DNA of 64,000 nucleotides from Bog-950 sp046329535 (GTDB lineage Bacteria; Bacteroidota; Bacteroidia; Chitinophagales; LD1), in NCBI GenBank assembly GCA_046329535.1, contig JAXLUN010000003.1, positions 310,001 through 374,000 of the forward strand, in the 5' to 3' direction. Position numbers and translations under genes: made by a program. This document shows positions 18,498 to 25,348 of the stretch, piece by piece. Below the pieces are notes generated by a model, which had not been told where the DNA came from, did not search any database, and worked only from the letters and a program-made list of their open reading frames with translations. Each line of letters opens with the position of its first letter. Positions within the stretch are counted from its first letter, which is position 1.

Positions 18498-19418
18498 TCA
18501 ATCGAGAAAACCGATGTTTCTCTTCAACCCCTTAAACTTAGTTCTTTTAACCGGTGAGTGCCTAAATAGTTTTCGAAAGGCTTCTTCGCTCAGGCTTTGC
18601 CAGTCATTACGGCCCATACTCATCAGCTCCGGTAAAGGCTCAAACTGCGGCTCGTTATGCGGGCTAGCCTGGGAGTTAATCGGGCATACCTGCTGACAGA
18701 TATCGCACCCAAACATCCAGTTCTCGAACTTGCCTTTCATTTCTGCCGGCATCACTTCATCTTTTAACTCGATGGTGAAGTAGGAAATACACTTACTGCC
18801 ATCCACCTTGTAGGGCTCGTAAATAGCCTCGGTGGGGCAGGCATCAATACATTTGGTGCAACTGCCGCAGTAATCCCTTACCGGTGAATCATACTCGAGT
18901 TCAACATCCACTATAATTTCGGCCAGAAAAAAGAATGAACCGCGCTGTTTGGTCAGCAGGTTAGTGTTCTTTCCCACCCAGCCCACACCGCTGCGGGCCG
19001 CCCAGGCACGCTCCAGAACCGGTGCCGAATCGACAAAACAACGACCGTTGACTGCACCTGCCTTTTCCCGAATAAAGCTCAGCAAACCTTCCAGCTTAGC
19101 TTTCACCACCTCGTGGTAATCGGTACCATAGGCATACATAGCCAGTTGTGGGGCATCGTTAGGCTGCTTTTTATCAGTGTAATAGTTATACGCAAAGCTG
19201 ATAACACTCCGGGCTCCGTCTACTAGTAAGCGCGGGTCAATCCGTTTATCAAAGTAGTTAGCCATATAGGCCATTTTACCATGTCTGTTTTGGTTGAGCC
19301 AGGCTTCCAGTATCACGGCTTCGGCATCCAGTTTTTCAGCCTTGGATATACCGCACGAATCGAAACCTAAACGCCTCGCTTCACGTTTAATTTCAGTAGT
19401 CAGTTGATGCTTGTTCAT
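18498..19418 (-). CDS. queG: Epoxyqueuosine reductase
   Basis: A 306-residue QueG, catalysing the last step of queuosine synthesis in tRNA (epoxyqueuosine to queuosine) with cobalamin and two [4Fe-4S] clusters. The N-terminal cobalamin-binding domain carries LGFDSCGISKAEKL (about 18-30) and the conserved Asp in CFVDSAPVLERAWA (about 127-140). The cluster motifs are CGSCTKCIDACPTEAI (184-199) and CDICQQVCPIN (238-248). The protein is shorter than E. coli QueG, which has extra C-terminal repeats, but matches the Bacteroidota length. It is divergent from the phosphatase-fold gene at 19528. Confidence 0.95.
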   Translation of the reverse strand: MNKHQLTTEIKREARRLGFDSCGISKAEKLDAEAVILEAWLNQNRHGKMAYMANYFDKRIDPRLLVDGARSVISFAYNYYTDKKQPNDAPQLAMYAYGTDYHEVVKAKLEGLLSFIREKAGAVNGRCFVDSAPVLERAWAARSGVGWVGKNTNLLTKQRGSFFFLAEIIVDVELEYDSPVRDYCGSCTKCIDACPTEAIYEPYKVDGSKCISYFTIELKDEVMPAEMKGKFENWMFGCDICQQVCPINSQASPHNEPQFEPLPELMSMGRNDWQSLSEEAFRKLFRHSPVKRTKFKGLKRNIGFLD

Positions 19419-19527
19419 CGCGGAAACTTCGCTCTAAGAAATAAAAAAATATTCTTAGCGTTTGTTTAATAATTACGGAACCATTCAATTACTTTGGGCA
19501 ATCAATTTTGTAAAAACAATTCAACGC

Positions 19528-20433
19528 ATGAAATTTATCCGCTCCATTGCCCTGCTTACTCTTTCCATGCTGTTGTTTTTTCACGATGTAGCCACGGCCG
19601 TTCCGGAAGGCATTACTATTAAAAAAGATGAATGCAATGATGAAGAAAGAAATCTGAAAGTTCTTTCGTGGAATATCTATATGCTGCCAGCTATTGTGCC
19701 CGGCACACACAAACGCGAACGCGCGTATGCCATAGTTGAAGAGCTGAAAAAGTCTGACTTTGATGTAATTGTGTTTCAGGAAGCTTTTTTACCTGCTGCC
19801 CGTAAAATTATCAGTGATGGTTTGAGTACTTTGTATCCGTTTCAGTTTGGTCCTGCTAATAACGCTGGCTTTACTATTAAGACCAATAGCGGAGTATGGG
19901 TATTGAGCAAAATAAAACTGGAATTACTGAATACTATTCAGTTTAGAAATTGTACCGGTAACGATTGCTTCGCACGCAAAGGTGCTATGTTGCTGGAAGG
20001 TGTTTGGAACAATAAACCGTTTCAGATTTTAGGAACGCATTTGCAGGCCGATGGTTTTAACCGTATCCGCGAAAAGCAAATGGATCAGATATATACTGAG
20101 TTGTTAGCCGAGAATAAAAAAGAAGGCGTGCCGCAAATTATTTGCGGGGATATGAACACCGAGAATGAAATTAAAGAGCACTACTGCGAAATGCTGGCCT
20201 GCTTAGATGCGGAGGACGGAGAAATTACCGGCATTGAAAAGTGCAGCTATGATGGAGTGAACAATAACTACGCGCAATCTTTTGGCGTAAAGAACAAAAC
20301 CAACCTCGATTATATTTTGGTACGCAACAACGGCATCAAAATGAAAACCACCAAACGCTTTGTGAGCATTCTTAAAAAGGGTAAAAAGTTTCTATCAGAC
20401 CACTACGGTGTGGTATGTGAGTTAAAGTTTTAG
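19528..20433 (+). CDS. Secreted endonuclease/exonuclease/phosphatase-fold enzyme (sphingomyelinase-like)
   Basis: About 301 residues. The ATG at 19528 begins a signal peptide (MKFIRSIALLTLSMLLFFHD), preferred to 19462. The EEP fold is shown by LKVLSWNIYMLP (Asn), DFDVIVFQEAF (Glu), FQILGTHLQ (His), IICGDMNTEN (Asp/Asn) and a final LSDHYGVVCEL (Asp-His pair). Together with ARKGAMLLEG this resembles bacterial neutral sphingomyelinases or related phosphodiesterases; the substrate is not fixed by sequence alone. Its TAG at 20431 directly abuts the left inverted repeat of the DUF559 unit. Confidence 0.85.
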   Translation: MKFIRSIALLTLSMLLFFHDVATAVPEGITIKKDECNDEERNLKVLSWNIYMLPAIVPGTHKRERAYAIVEELKKSDFDVIVFQEAFLPAARKIISDGLSTLYPFQFGPANNAGFTIKTNSGVWVLSKIKLELLNTIQFRNCTGNDCFARKGAMLLEGVWNNKPFQILGTHLQADGFNRIREKQMDQIYTELLAENKKEGVPQIICGDMNTENEIKEHYCEMLACLDAEDGEITGIEKCSYDGVNNNYAQSFGVKNKTNLDYILVRNNGIKMKTTKRFVSILKKGKKFLSDHYGVVCELKF

Positions 20434-20460
20434 AACCCCTAAATCCCCTAAAGGGGACTT
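20434..20460 (+). repeat. Left 27-bp inverted repeat
   Basis: Begins AACCCCTAAATCCCC and ends AAAGGGGACTT. The inner palindrome TCCCC-TAAA-GGGGA can form a 5-bp hairpin with a TAAA loop. It is identical in inverted orientation to 20961-20987. Confidence 0.95.
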
Positions 20461-20477
20461 TAAATACAGCCTACTGC

Positions 20478-20543
20478 TTAACGAAATGTGACCGCATTTA
20501 TCACTTTCAGCTTGTTGTGCTTAGCGGCCAAAGTTTCAAGCAT
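20478..20543 (-). other. 21-codon open frame just after the DUF559 gene
   Basis: ATG at 20543 to TAA at 20478, starting 6 bases after the DUF559 stop. The peptide (MLETLAAKHNKLK, then VINAVTFR) looks protein-like rather than random. It could be the remnant of a gene end carried or truncated by the unit. Expression is unproven. Confidence 0.25.
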
Positions 20544-20549
20544 TTTCGG

Positions 20550-20924
20550 TTAACCGTTATTGCCACTCATTCTTTCTAAAATCTGCCGGTGTATTTCTAT
20601 CACCACACCATCTATATCTTTCGCTACTTGCTCGTTGGTAAATCTTATTACCCGCAACCCGAATTGTTGTAGTTCGTTGGTGCGAAGCAAATCGCTGTTG
20701 TTGGCTTGCTCTGAAAAATGAGAAGTGCCATCTATTTCAATAACAAGCATAGCCCGGTGACAATAAAAATCAACCACAAAACGGGCAATAGGGTGTTGCG
20801 GTTTAATGCGGACTCCCATTTTATTTTTTTGCAGCCGCAACCACAACTTTTTTTCGGCAGCCGTCATGTTGTTGCGCAACATACGTGCATGTTCGAAAGT
20901 AATTGTATCGGCCCCATAAAACAT
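20550..20924 (-). CDS. DUF559 (Vsr-like PD-(D/E)XK) endonuclease-domain protein
   Basis: 124 residues. The conserved pattern of the DUF559 family is present: ARMLRNNMTAAEKKLWLRLQ at the start, then RIKPQHPIARFVVDFYC, with the PD-(D/E)XK-like core in VVDFYCHRAMLVIEIDGTSH (Asp and Glu-x-Asp), and GLRVIRFTNEQVAKDIDGVV near the end. The family is related to the very-short-patch repair nuclease Vsr, but natural substrates of most members are unknown. The gene stands alone, opposite in strand to its left neighbour, and is enclosed by inverted repeats. In-frame codons without a stop continue a little upstream of the ATG, so the exact start is open. Confidence 0.85.
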   Translation of the reverse strand: MFYGADTITFEHARMLRNNMTAAEKKLWLRLQKNKMGVRIKPQHPIARFVVDFYCHRAMLVIEIDGTSHFSEQANNSDLLRTNELQQFGLRVIRFTNEQVAKDIDGVVIEIHRQILERMSGNNG

Positions 20925-20960
20925 ATTGTGCGCTATAGCAATGCCTATTGAATAACAGGG

Positions 20961-20987
20961 AAGTCCCCTTTAGGGGATTTAGGGGTT
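20961..20987 (-). repeat. Right 27-bp inverted repeat
   Basis: Exact inverted copy of 20434-20460. The stop codon of the DUF899 gene (20981-20979) lies inside it. Confidence 0.95.
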
Positions 20988-21554
20988 GTATTTAAACTTA
21001 GGTCGCCAATTGTTATCGCGGTTGGGCAGCAAATCGAATAAATGAAAAGGTGAGCAGTAAAAATCACCGGGGCCAAAAAAGTCGTAAGACGCACGATAAA
21101 TTTTACCCTCTTTCATAATCAATGCAGATACACCCGGCCAATATTTGCCCGGCTCGGGTTCAAAACCCAAATCTTTTATAAACGAAGTGCCTTGGGCTGA
21201 CAGCATTTTAAATTTCCATCCGCGGCTTTCGGCAAACGCTTGTTGCTCATCGGGTGTATCGGGCGATACTACTACAAAGGGCACACGGTCGTTAATAGGC
21301 AAGTAAAATCCGTTAAACCCATCGGCCCACAGCGTGCAATAAGCGCAGCGCTTGCCCATGTTGTGTATTACCAACAGTTCGTTTCGCTCATCGAACAACG
21401 AAGAAAGGCTTACCGCGCTGTTACCCTTGCCCAACAAGGTGTAATCGCTTACAGGCTCGGGTTGCAACTGTGCGCGCAGTTCAAGTATGCTGTTGCGGTG
21501 CGCTTCAATTTGTTTTTGCAAATCGTGAATTTGTTGGTAGATGGGGTTTTGCAT
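20979..21554 (-). CDS. DUF899-family thioredoxin-like protein
   Basis: 191 residues with an N-terminal helix (IYQQIHDLQKQIEAHRNSIL) and a thioredoxin-like body: ELLVIHNMGKRCAYCTLWAD carries a CxxC (CAYC), followed by PFVVVSPDTPDEQQAFAESR and YWPGVSALIMKEGKIYRASY. These features match DUF899, predicted dithiol-disulfide proteins near AhpC/TSA. Cytosolic, as no signal is seen. Its TAA lies within the right inverted repeat of the DUF559 unit, so the C-terminus may have been trimmed or redefined by that insertion. Confidence 0.85.
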   Translation of the reverse strand: MQNPIYQQIHDLQKQIEAHRNSILELRAQLQPEPVSDYTLLGKGNSAVSLSSLFDERNELLVIHNMGKRCAYCTLWADGFNGFYLPINDRVPFVVVSPDTPDEQQAFAESRGWKFKMLSAQGTSFIKDLGFEPEPGKYWPGVSALIMKEGKIYRASYDFFGPGDFYCSPFHLFDLLPNRDNNWRPKFKYNP

Positions 21555-21594
21555 GGCTATAATTTTAAAACCAAGTTAGCGTTATTTACATGGT

Positions 21595-22221
21595 ATGAAA
21601 ACAATGCTTTGGTTACTGCTTTTTTTACTGCTGCCCGATGGCGAAAAATGGCTGCGCGAAATAGCGCTTTACGAACGCAGCAGTTATTTTAAAACAACGG
21701 TGTATGCCGAGCACACGCCTCAAAGTTTTTTTGCGCTGAAAGAAGTGAACCAGCCCATAGACTACCGCACCTACGATATGCACCTGCTAAACGCGGCTGT
21801 GTTTTTTGCCACCAACCAATTGCGCGAGCGCAAAAAACTGCCGCCCTTGGTGTTTAATGCCGGCTTGCGCAATGCCGCGGTGGTACACACCAACCAAATG
21901 ATTGACAAACGTTTTTTTGACCACATGAATAATAAAACCCGCGCACTGCGCACACCCGATGACCGTTTAGCTTTATTTGTGCCTACATACACAGCCGGTG
22001 GCGAAAACATAGACTACAACCACGTAGGCCTGCAGGCAAAGCCCACCTATGCCGATGTAGCCAAGTTGATAGTAGATGATTTTTTTGAATCGGCACCGCA
22101 TAAGAAAAACATGCTGAGCAAAAACTTTAACGCGCTGGGTTGTGGGGCTATGTTGGAGCTAAAGCCCGAGGGCGACCAAATTTACTTTAAGGCCACGCAA
22201 AACTTTGGCCGCGTGCAGTAG
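21595..22221 (+). CDS. Secreted CAP-domain (SCP/PR-1-like) protein
   Basis: 208 residues with a short hydrophobic leader (MKTMLWLLLFLLLP). The CAP fold is indicated by NAAVFFATNQLRERKKLPPL, AAVVHTNQMIDKRFFDHMNN (His of the conserved cavity) and TAGGENIDYN (the GEN motif), then SAPHKKNMLSKNFNALGCGA. CAP proteins are secreted and often of unknown activity; some bind sterols or act as proteases. It is divergent from the DUF899 gene with a 40-bp gap and converges with the ABC-F gene. Base composition is clearly more G+C-rich than in 1-14 kb. Confidence 0.82.
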   Translation: MKTMLWLLLFLLLPDGEKWLREIALYERSSYFKTTVYAEHTPQSFFALKEVNQPIDYRTYDMHLLNAAVFFATNQLRERKKLPPLVFNAGLRNAAVVHTNQMIDKRFFDHMNNKTRALRTPDDRLALFVPTYTAGGENIDYNHVGLQAKPTYADVAKLIVDDFFESAPHKKNMLSKNFNALGCGAMLELKPEGDQIYFKATQNFGRVQ

Positions 22222-22259
22222 CCGCAGCTTGGCAGGCTATTAACTATGCTTGCTAAGGT

Positions 22260-23885
22260 TTAGCGTATGCCCAGCAACTCGTTGCGCTGCTCCTGCACTT
22301 TATCGCTGTTGATGTAGGTGTCAAAATCCATTTCTTTATCGAGCATGCCTTTAGGGGCAATTTCAATAACGCGGGTGGCAATGGTTTCTACCAACTCGTG
22401 GTCGCGCGAGGCAAACAAAATGGTGCCTCTAAAATCTTGCATGCCGTTGTTAAGTGCAGTAATCGATTCGAGGTCTAAGTGGTTGGTAGGTTCATCGAAC
22501 AACAACACATTGCCGCGCATTAACATCATGCGCGAAAACATACAGCGCATCTTCTCTCCTCCCGACAGCACGGTGCATTTTTTCAATACCTCTTCGCCCG
22601 AAAACAACATGCGGCCCAAAAACGAACGAATAAATGTTTCGTCTTTTTCTTCGGGACTGTATTGGCGCAGCCAGTCAATCAGGTTTAGGTCTACGCCTTC
22701 AAAGTATTTAGTGTTGTCGTTGGGTATGCCTGCGCGCACAGTGGTAACACCCCACTGAAACGAACCTTTGTAGTCGGTATCTTCACCCATTAAAATGTTG
22801 AAGAAAGCCGATACCGCCAAGCTGTTGCCCAGCACTGCAATTTTATCGCCCTTTTTAACCGTAAAGGTTACGTTGCTAAACAGCGTTTCGCCATTTACCA
22901 CTTTGGTTAGGTTGCGCACTTCCAGTATTTCGTTGCCGGCTTCGCGTAGTACGTTGTTAAACACAATGCCCGGATATTTGCGGCTGGATGGCTTAATATC
23001 TTCCAGATTAATTTTTTCCAATGCCTTTTTACGGCTGGTGGCCTGGCGCGATTTAGAGGCGTTGGCCGAGAAACGTCTGATAAACTCTTGCAACTCCTTA
23101 ATGCGGTCTTCGGCTTTTTTGTTGGCATCGGCTTTTTGGCGCGCCACTAACTGTGAGCTTTGATACCAGAAACTGTAGTTACCGCTGTAAATGGTCATTT
23201 TGCCAAAGTCAATATCTACAATGTTGGTGCACACCGCATCCAGAAAGTGACGGTCGTGGCTCACCACCAAAATAATACCCTGATAATCGGCTAAAAAATC
23301 TTCGAGCCAGTTAATGGTTTGCACATCCAAATCGTTGGTAGGCTCATCGAGGAAAAGAATATCGGGGTTGCCAAAAAGAGCCTGCGCCAATAGCACGCGC
23401 ACTTTTTGGTTACCGTCCAGCTCTTTTACCAGTTTATAGTGCAGCTCTTCTTTAATGCCCAGGTGGCTTAGCAGTTCGGCAGCGCTGCTCTCGGCATTCC
23501 AACCGTCCATTTCGTTAAAGGTGTTTTCCAGTTCGCCTGCGCGGTGGCCGTCTTCTTCGGTAAAATCGGCCTTGGCATACAGTTGCTCTTTTTCTTGCAT
23601 AACGGCCCACAGGGTTTTGTGGCCCATTAGCACCGTTTGCATTACGGGTGTTTCGTCAAACTCGTAGTGGTTTTGCTTAAGTACCGCCACGCGCATGCCT
23701 TTGGTAAAAGCAATTTGGCCGGTAGTAGGGTCAACATCGCCTTGCAGTATTTTCAAAAAAGTGGATTTACCGGCCCCGTTGGCGCCAATAATACCATAGC
23801 AATTGCCGCTGGTAAATTTAAGGTTTACATCTTCGAATAATACTCGCTTGCCATAGCGAAGCGACAGGTTAGAAACTGTAATCAT
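22260..23885 (-). CDS. ABC-F family ATPase (YbiT-like)
   Basis: 541 residues, two nucleotide-binding domains in one chain and no membrane segment, as in ABC-F proteins that act on the ribosome. Domain 1 has Walker A GANGAGKST (34-42), a variant signature LDGNQK (156-161) and Walker B ILFLDEPTND. The inter-domain linker is rich in Lys/Arg (about 250-300). Domain 2 has LSGGEK (440-445) and LLFDEPTNHLD, but its P-loop reads GNSLAVSAF (353-361) and lacks the GKS/T core. The variant signature and degenerate second P-loop recall YbiT-type members in Bacteroidota. Not assigned as a resistance protein. Confidence 0.9.
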   Translation of the reverse strand: MITVSNLSLRYGKRVLFEDVNLKFTSGNCYGIIGANGAGKSTFLKILQGDVDPTTGQIAFTKGMRVAVLKQNHYEFDETPVMQTVLMGHKTLWAVMQEKEQLYAKADFTEEDGHRAGELENTFNEMDGWNAESSAAELLSHLGIKEELHYKLVKELDGNQKVRVLLAQALFGNPDILFLDEPTNDLDVQTINWLEDFLADYQGIILVVSHDRHFLDAVCTNIVDIDFGKMTIYSGNYSFWYQSSQLVARQKADANKKAEDRIKELQEFIRRFSANASKSRQATSRKKALEKINLEDIKPSSRKYPGIVFNNVLREAGNEILEVRNLTKVVNGETLFSNVTFTVKKGDKIAVLGNSLAVSAFFNILMGEDTDYKGSFQWGVTTVRAGIPNDNTKYFEGVDLNLIDWLRQYSPEEKDETFIRSFLGRMLFSGEEVLKKCTVLSGGEKMRCMFSRMMLMRGNVLLFDEPTNHLDLESITALNNGMQDFRGTILFASRDHELVETIATRVIEIAPKGMLDKEMDFDTYINSDKVQEQRNELLGIR

Positions 23886-23941
23886 ACGTGGGTATTAATA
23901 AAAAGGCCGTTGGTTAAAGGCCGGCCTTTATTTAAAGGGTG

Positions 23942-23970
23942 CGAAAGTAAAATTTTGATGCAAAGGCAAA
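23942..23970 (-). promoter_or_regulatory. Candidate promoter of the ABC-F gene
   Basis: Minus-strand TTTG (23970-23967), 17 nt, TACTTTCG (23949-23942), seven of eight to TAnnTTTG. The leader of about 50 nt contains the palindrome AAAGGCCGGCCTTT, which might influence translation. Confidence 0.45.
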
Positions 23971-24117
23971 AGCAGAATAGTGAGCCGCGGCAGAATTAGG
24001 CAAAAAGACAACGACCTTACCCCGCCCTTTAACTTTCAAAAAATTGTGCTTTCTTTTGTAGAGCAGCGGGCTAAGCACCGGGCCTTAAAAGCAAGGCTTG
24101 GCGGCATAAAAGGAAGT

Positions 24118-24187
24118 GGCCAAGGTTTGTGGCCATGTGGCCAAGATTTGTGGCCATGCGGCCAAGGTTTGTGACCACGCGGCCAAG
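24118..24187 (+). repeat. 21-bp tandem repeat, about 3.3 copies
   Basis: Units start at 24118, 24139, 24160 and 24181 (partial), each beginning GGCCAAG and containing TTTGTGGCCA. They lie in the gap between the ABC-F gene and the gene at 24288. Overlapping open frames on both strands just reflect the period of 21. Confidence 0.9.
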
Positions 24188-24287
24188 GTGCAACAAGCAG
24201 TGGTATTGAAGCTAAAAAAGAGGATAAATACATAAAAAACAGGCTTTTTAGGTAAAAATCATTTTCGGCACACTTAAAACCAGTACT

Positions 24288-24986
24288 ATGAGCAACTCCC
24301 GAATTTCGCCCAAACCGGCTGTGTTTAACAGCTACCTCAACAACACCGATGATTACTTGCAAGCCACTGCCCCCGGCAGCAGCAGCAAAAACTGGGAGCG
24401 CCTGGGGCTATCGGCCACACAAGCCGCGCAGTGGCAGCAGCAGCGCCAATACTGGCGCAACACGCTTTACCCAGCGTATAGCAGCCCCGACCAATGCACC
24501 AAAACGGTGCGCAAAGAAGTAGTGCAGTTTATTAAGCAGTTTTCGGCCTTTGCCTTGCCGCTGCTGAACCTTATGGCGGCCTGCCCCGCGGTAAATGCAC
24601 AAGATAGCCTTACGTTCAACTTTGCGCTTAAGCGCAAGGCGCCTACCCACCACCGGGTGCCGGTTACTGAGCTATGCTATGGCTCGTTTACCCCGCAGGG
24701 CAGCGGGCGCATAAAGGCGGGGTTTAGAACCCTGCAAAACAGCGGCAGACCTGCCTTGGCCCAAGGGGCTAATTGTGTGCAAATAGCGTATAGCATAGGC
24801 GAACCCGCCCCGACCCATGCTGGCGAGGCAGCCCGGCTGGATATTGTGCCGCGGGCATCGTATGTAATAGAAACCAGCCCCGCCCACGCAGGTAAGTGGT
24901 TATATATTTTTAGCCGGTGGTATAACAGTAAACATCCGCAACTGGCCGGGCCCTGGAGCCAGGCCATGCAGGTGATGGTGTTGTAG
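24288..24986 (+). CDS. Hypothetical protein, possibly fibronectin-like C-terminus
   Basis: 232 residues, rich in Ala and Gln, no signal peptide. The first half is helical and basic (QAAQWQQQRQYWRNTLYPAY). The second half ends in AGKWLYIFSRWYNSKHPQLA followed by GPWSQAMQVMV, which resembles the closing strands of fibronectin-type or similar beta domains seen in uncharacterised Bacteroidota proteins. No family is recognised with confidence. It follows a 21-bp tandem repeat and is G+C-rich. It converges with the small membrane protein at 24995. Confidence 0.65.
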   Translation: MSNSRISPKPAVFNSYLNNTDDYLQATAPGSSSKNWERLGLSATQAAQWQQQRQYWRNTLYPAYSSPDQCTKTVRKEVVQFIKQFSAFALPLLNLMAACPAVNAQDSLTFNFALKRKAPTHHRVPVTELCYGSFTPQGSGRIKAGFRTLQNSGRPALAQGANCVQIAYSIGEPAPTHAGEAARLDIVPRASYVIETSPAHAGKWLYIFSRWYNSKHPQLAGPWSQAMQVMVL

Positions 24987-24994
24987 AGAAGGGC

Positions 24995-25348
24995 CTATTT
25001 CAACTTAGCTGCCAAGCTGCCGCTTAAAGCCGCAAAGCCGCTTACCAGGCCGCCTATAAAGCCCGTAAGCACATACAAGCCGGCAAGGCTGCCTTGCGTA
25101 AGGGCTTTTAGCAGTTCGGTAATTTTGTAAGCCAGCAAATGTTCATTAGCCGATGATACCACATAGGCATACACTACCCACAACACAAACACGCCCACAA
25201 AACCCGCTGCAAATGCCAAGCCTGCTTTTTGCTTTACAAAATAGCCCACTACAAACGAGGCTACGGCAATGGTCCACCAAGGCAAAAATGATTGTAATAA
25301 AGCGCAGAGCGCTACGATAAGTATTACCGACAGTAAAAAAGACTTCAT
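24995..25348 (-). CDS. Small membrane protein of unknown function
   Basis: 117 residues with about three or four hydrophobic segments (VILIVALCALLQSFLPWWTI, AFAAGFVGVFVLWVVYAYVV, GLYVLTGFIGGLVSGFAALS). Its ATG overlaps the TAA of the penicillin acylase gene by one base, so the two are co-translated. A helper role for the acylase is possible but not shown. Confidence 0.75.
   Translation of the reverse strand: MKSFLLSVILIVALCALLQSFLPWWTIAVASFVVGYFVKQKAGLAFAAGFVGVFVLWVVYAYVVSSANEHLLAYKITELLKALTQGSLAGLYVLTGFIGGLVSGFAALSGSLAAKLK

Larger units (their letters stand above)
20434..20987. mobile_element. Putative 554-bp unit: DUF559 nuclease gene bracketed by 27-bp inverted repeats
   Basis: Two perfect 27-bp inverted copies (20434-20460 and 20961-20987) enclose one DUF559 gene and a short leftover region. 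Each copy starts AACCCCTAAATCCCC and contains the palindrome TCCCCTAAAGGGGA, so each end can fold on its own and the two ends can also pair. The unit fits exactly between the 3' ends of two convergent genes: the left repeat begins right after a TAG and the right repeat supplies a neighbour's TAA. No clear target duplication is seen. Mobility is inference; no transposase is present. Confidence 0.6.

Noticed and set aside
22260..23885. Antibiotic-resistance ABC-F
   Set aside because: The variant signature and degenerate P-loop suggest a YbiT-like housekeeping member, and there is no long antibiotic-resistance-type linker evident.
23980..24174. Plus-strand frame with LWPCGQ repeats
   Set aside because: Another reading of the same 21-bp repeat, without a credible start or partner.
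24036..24362. Minus-strand frame with PHGHKPW repeats
   Set aside because: Repetition follows from the 21-bp DNA repeat; the remainder has no recognisable domain and it overlaps the start of the gene at 24288.
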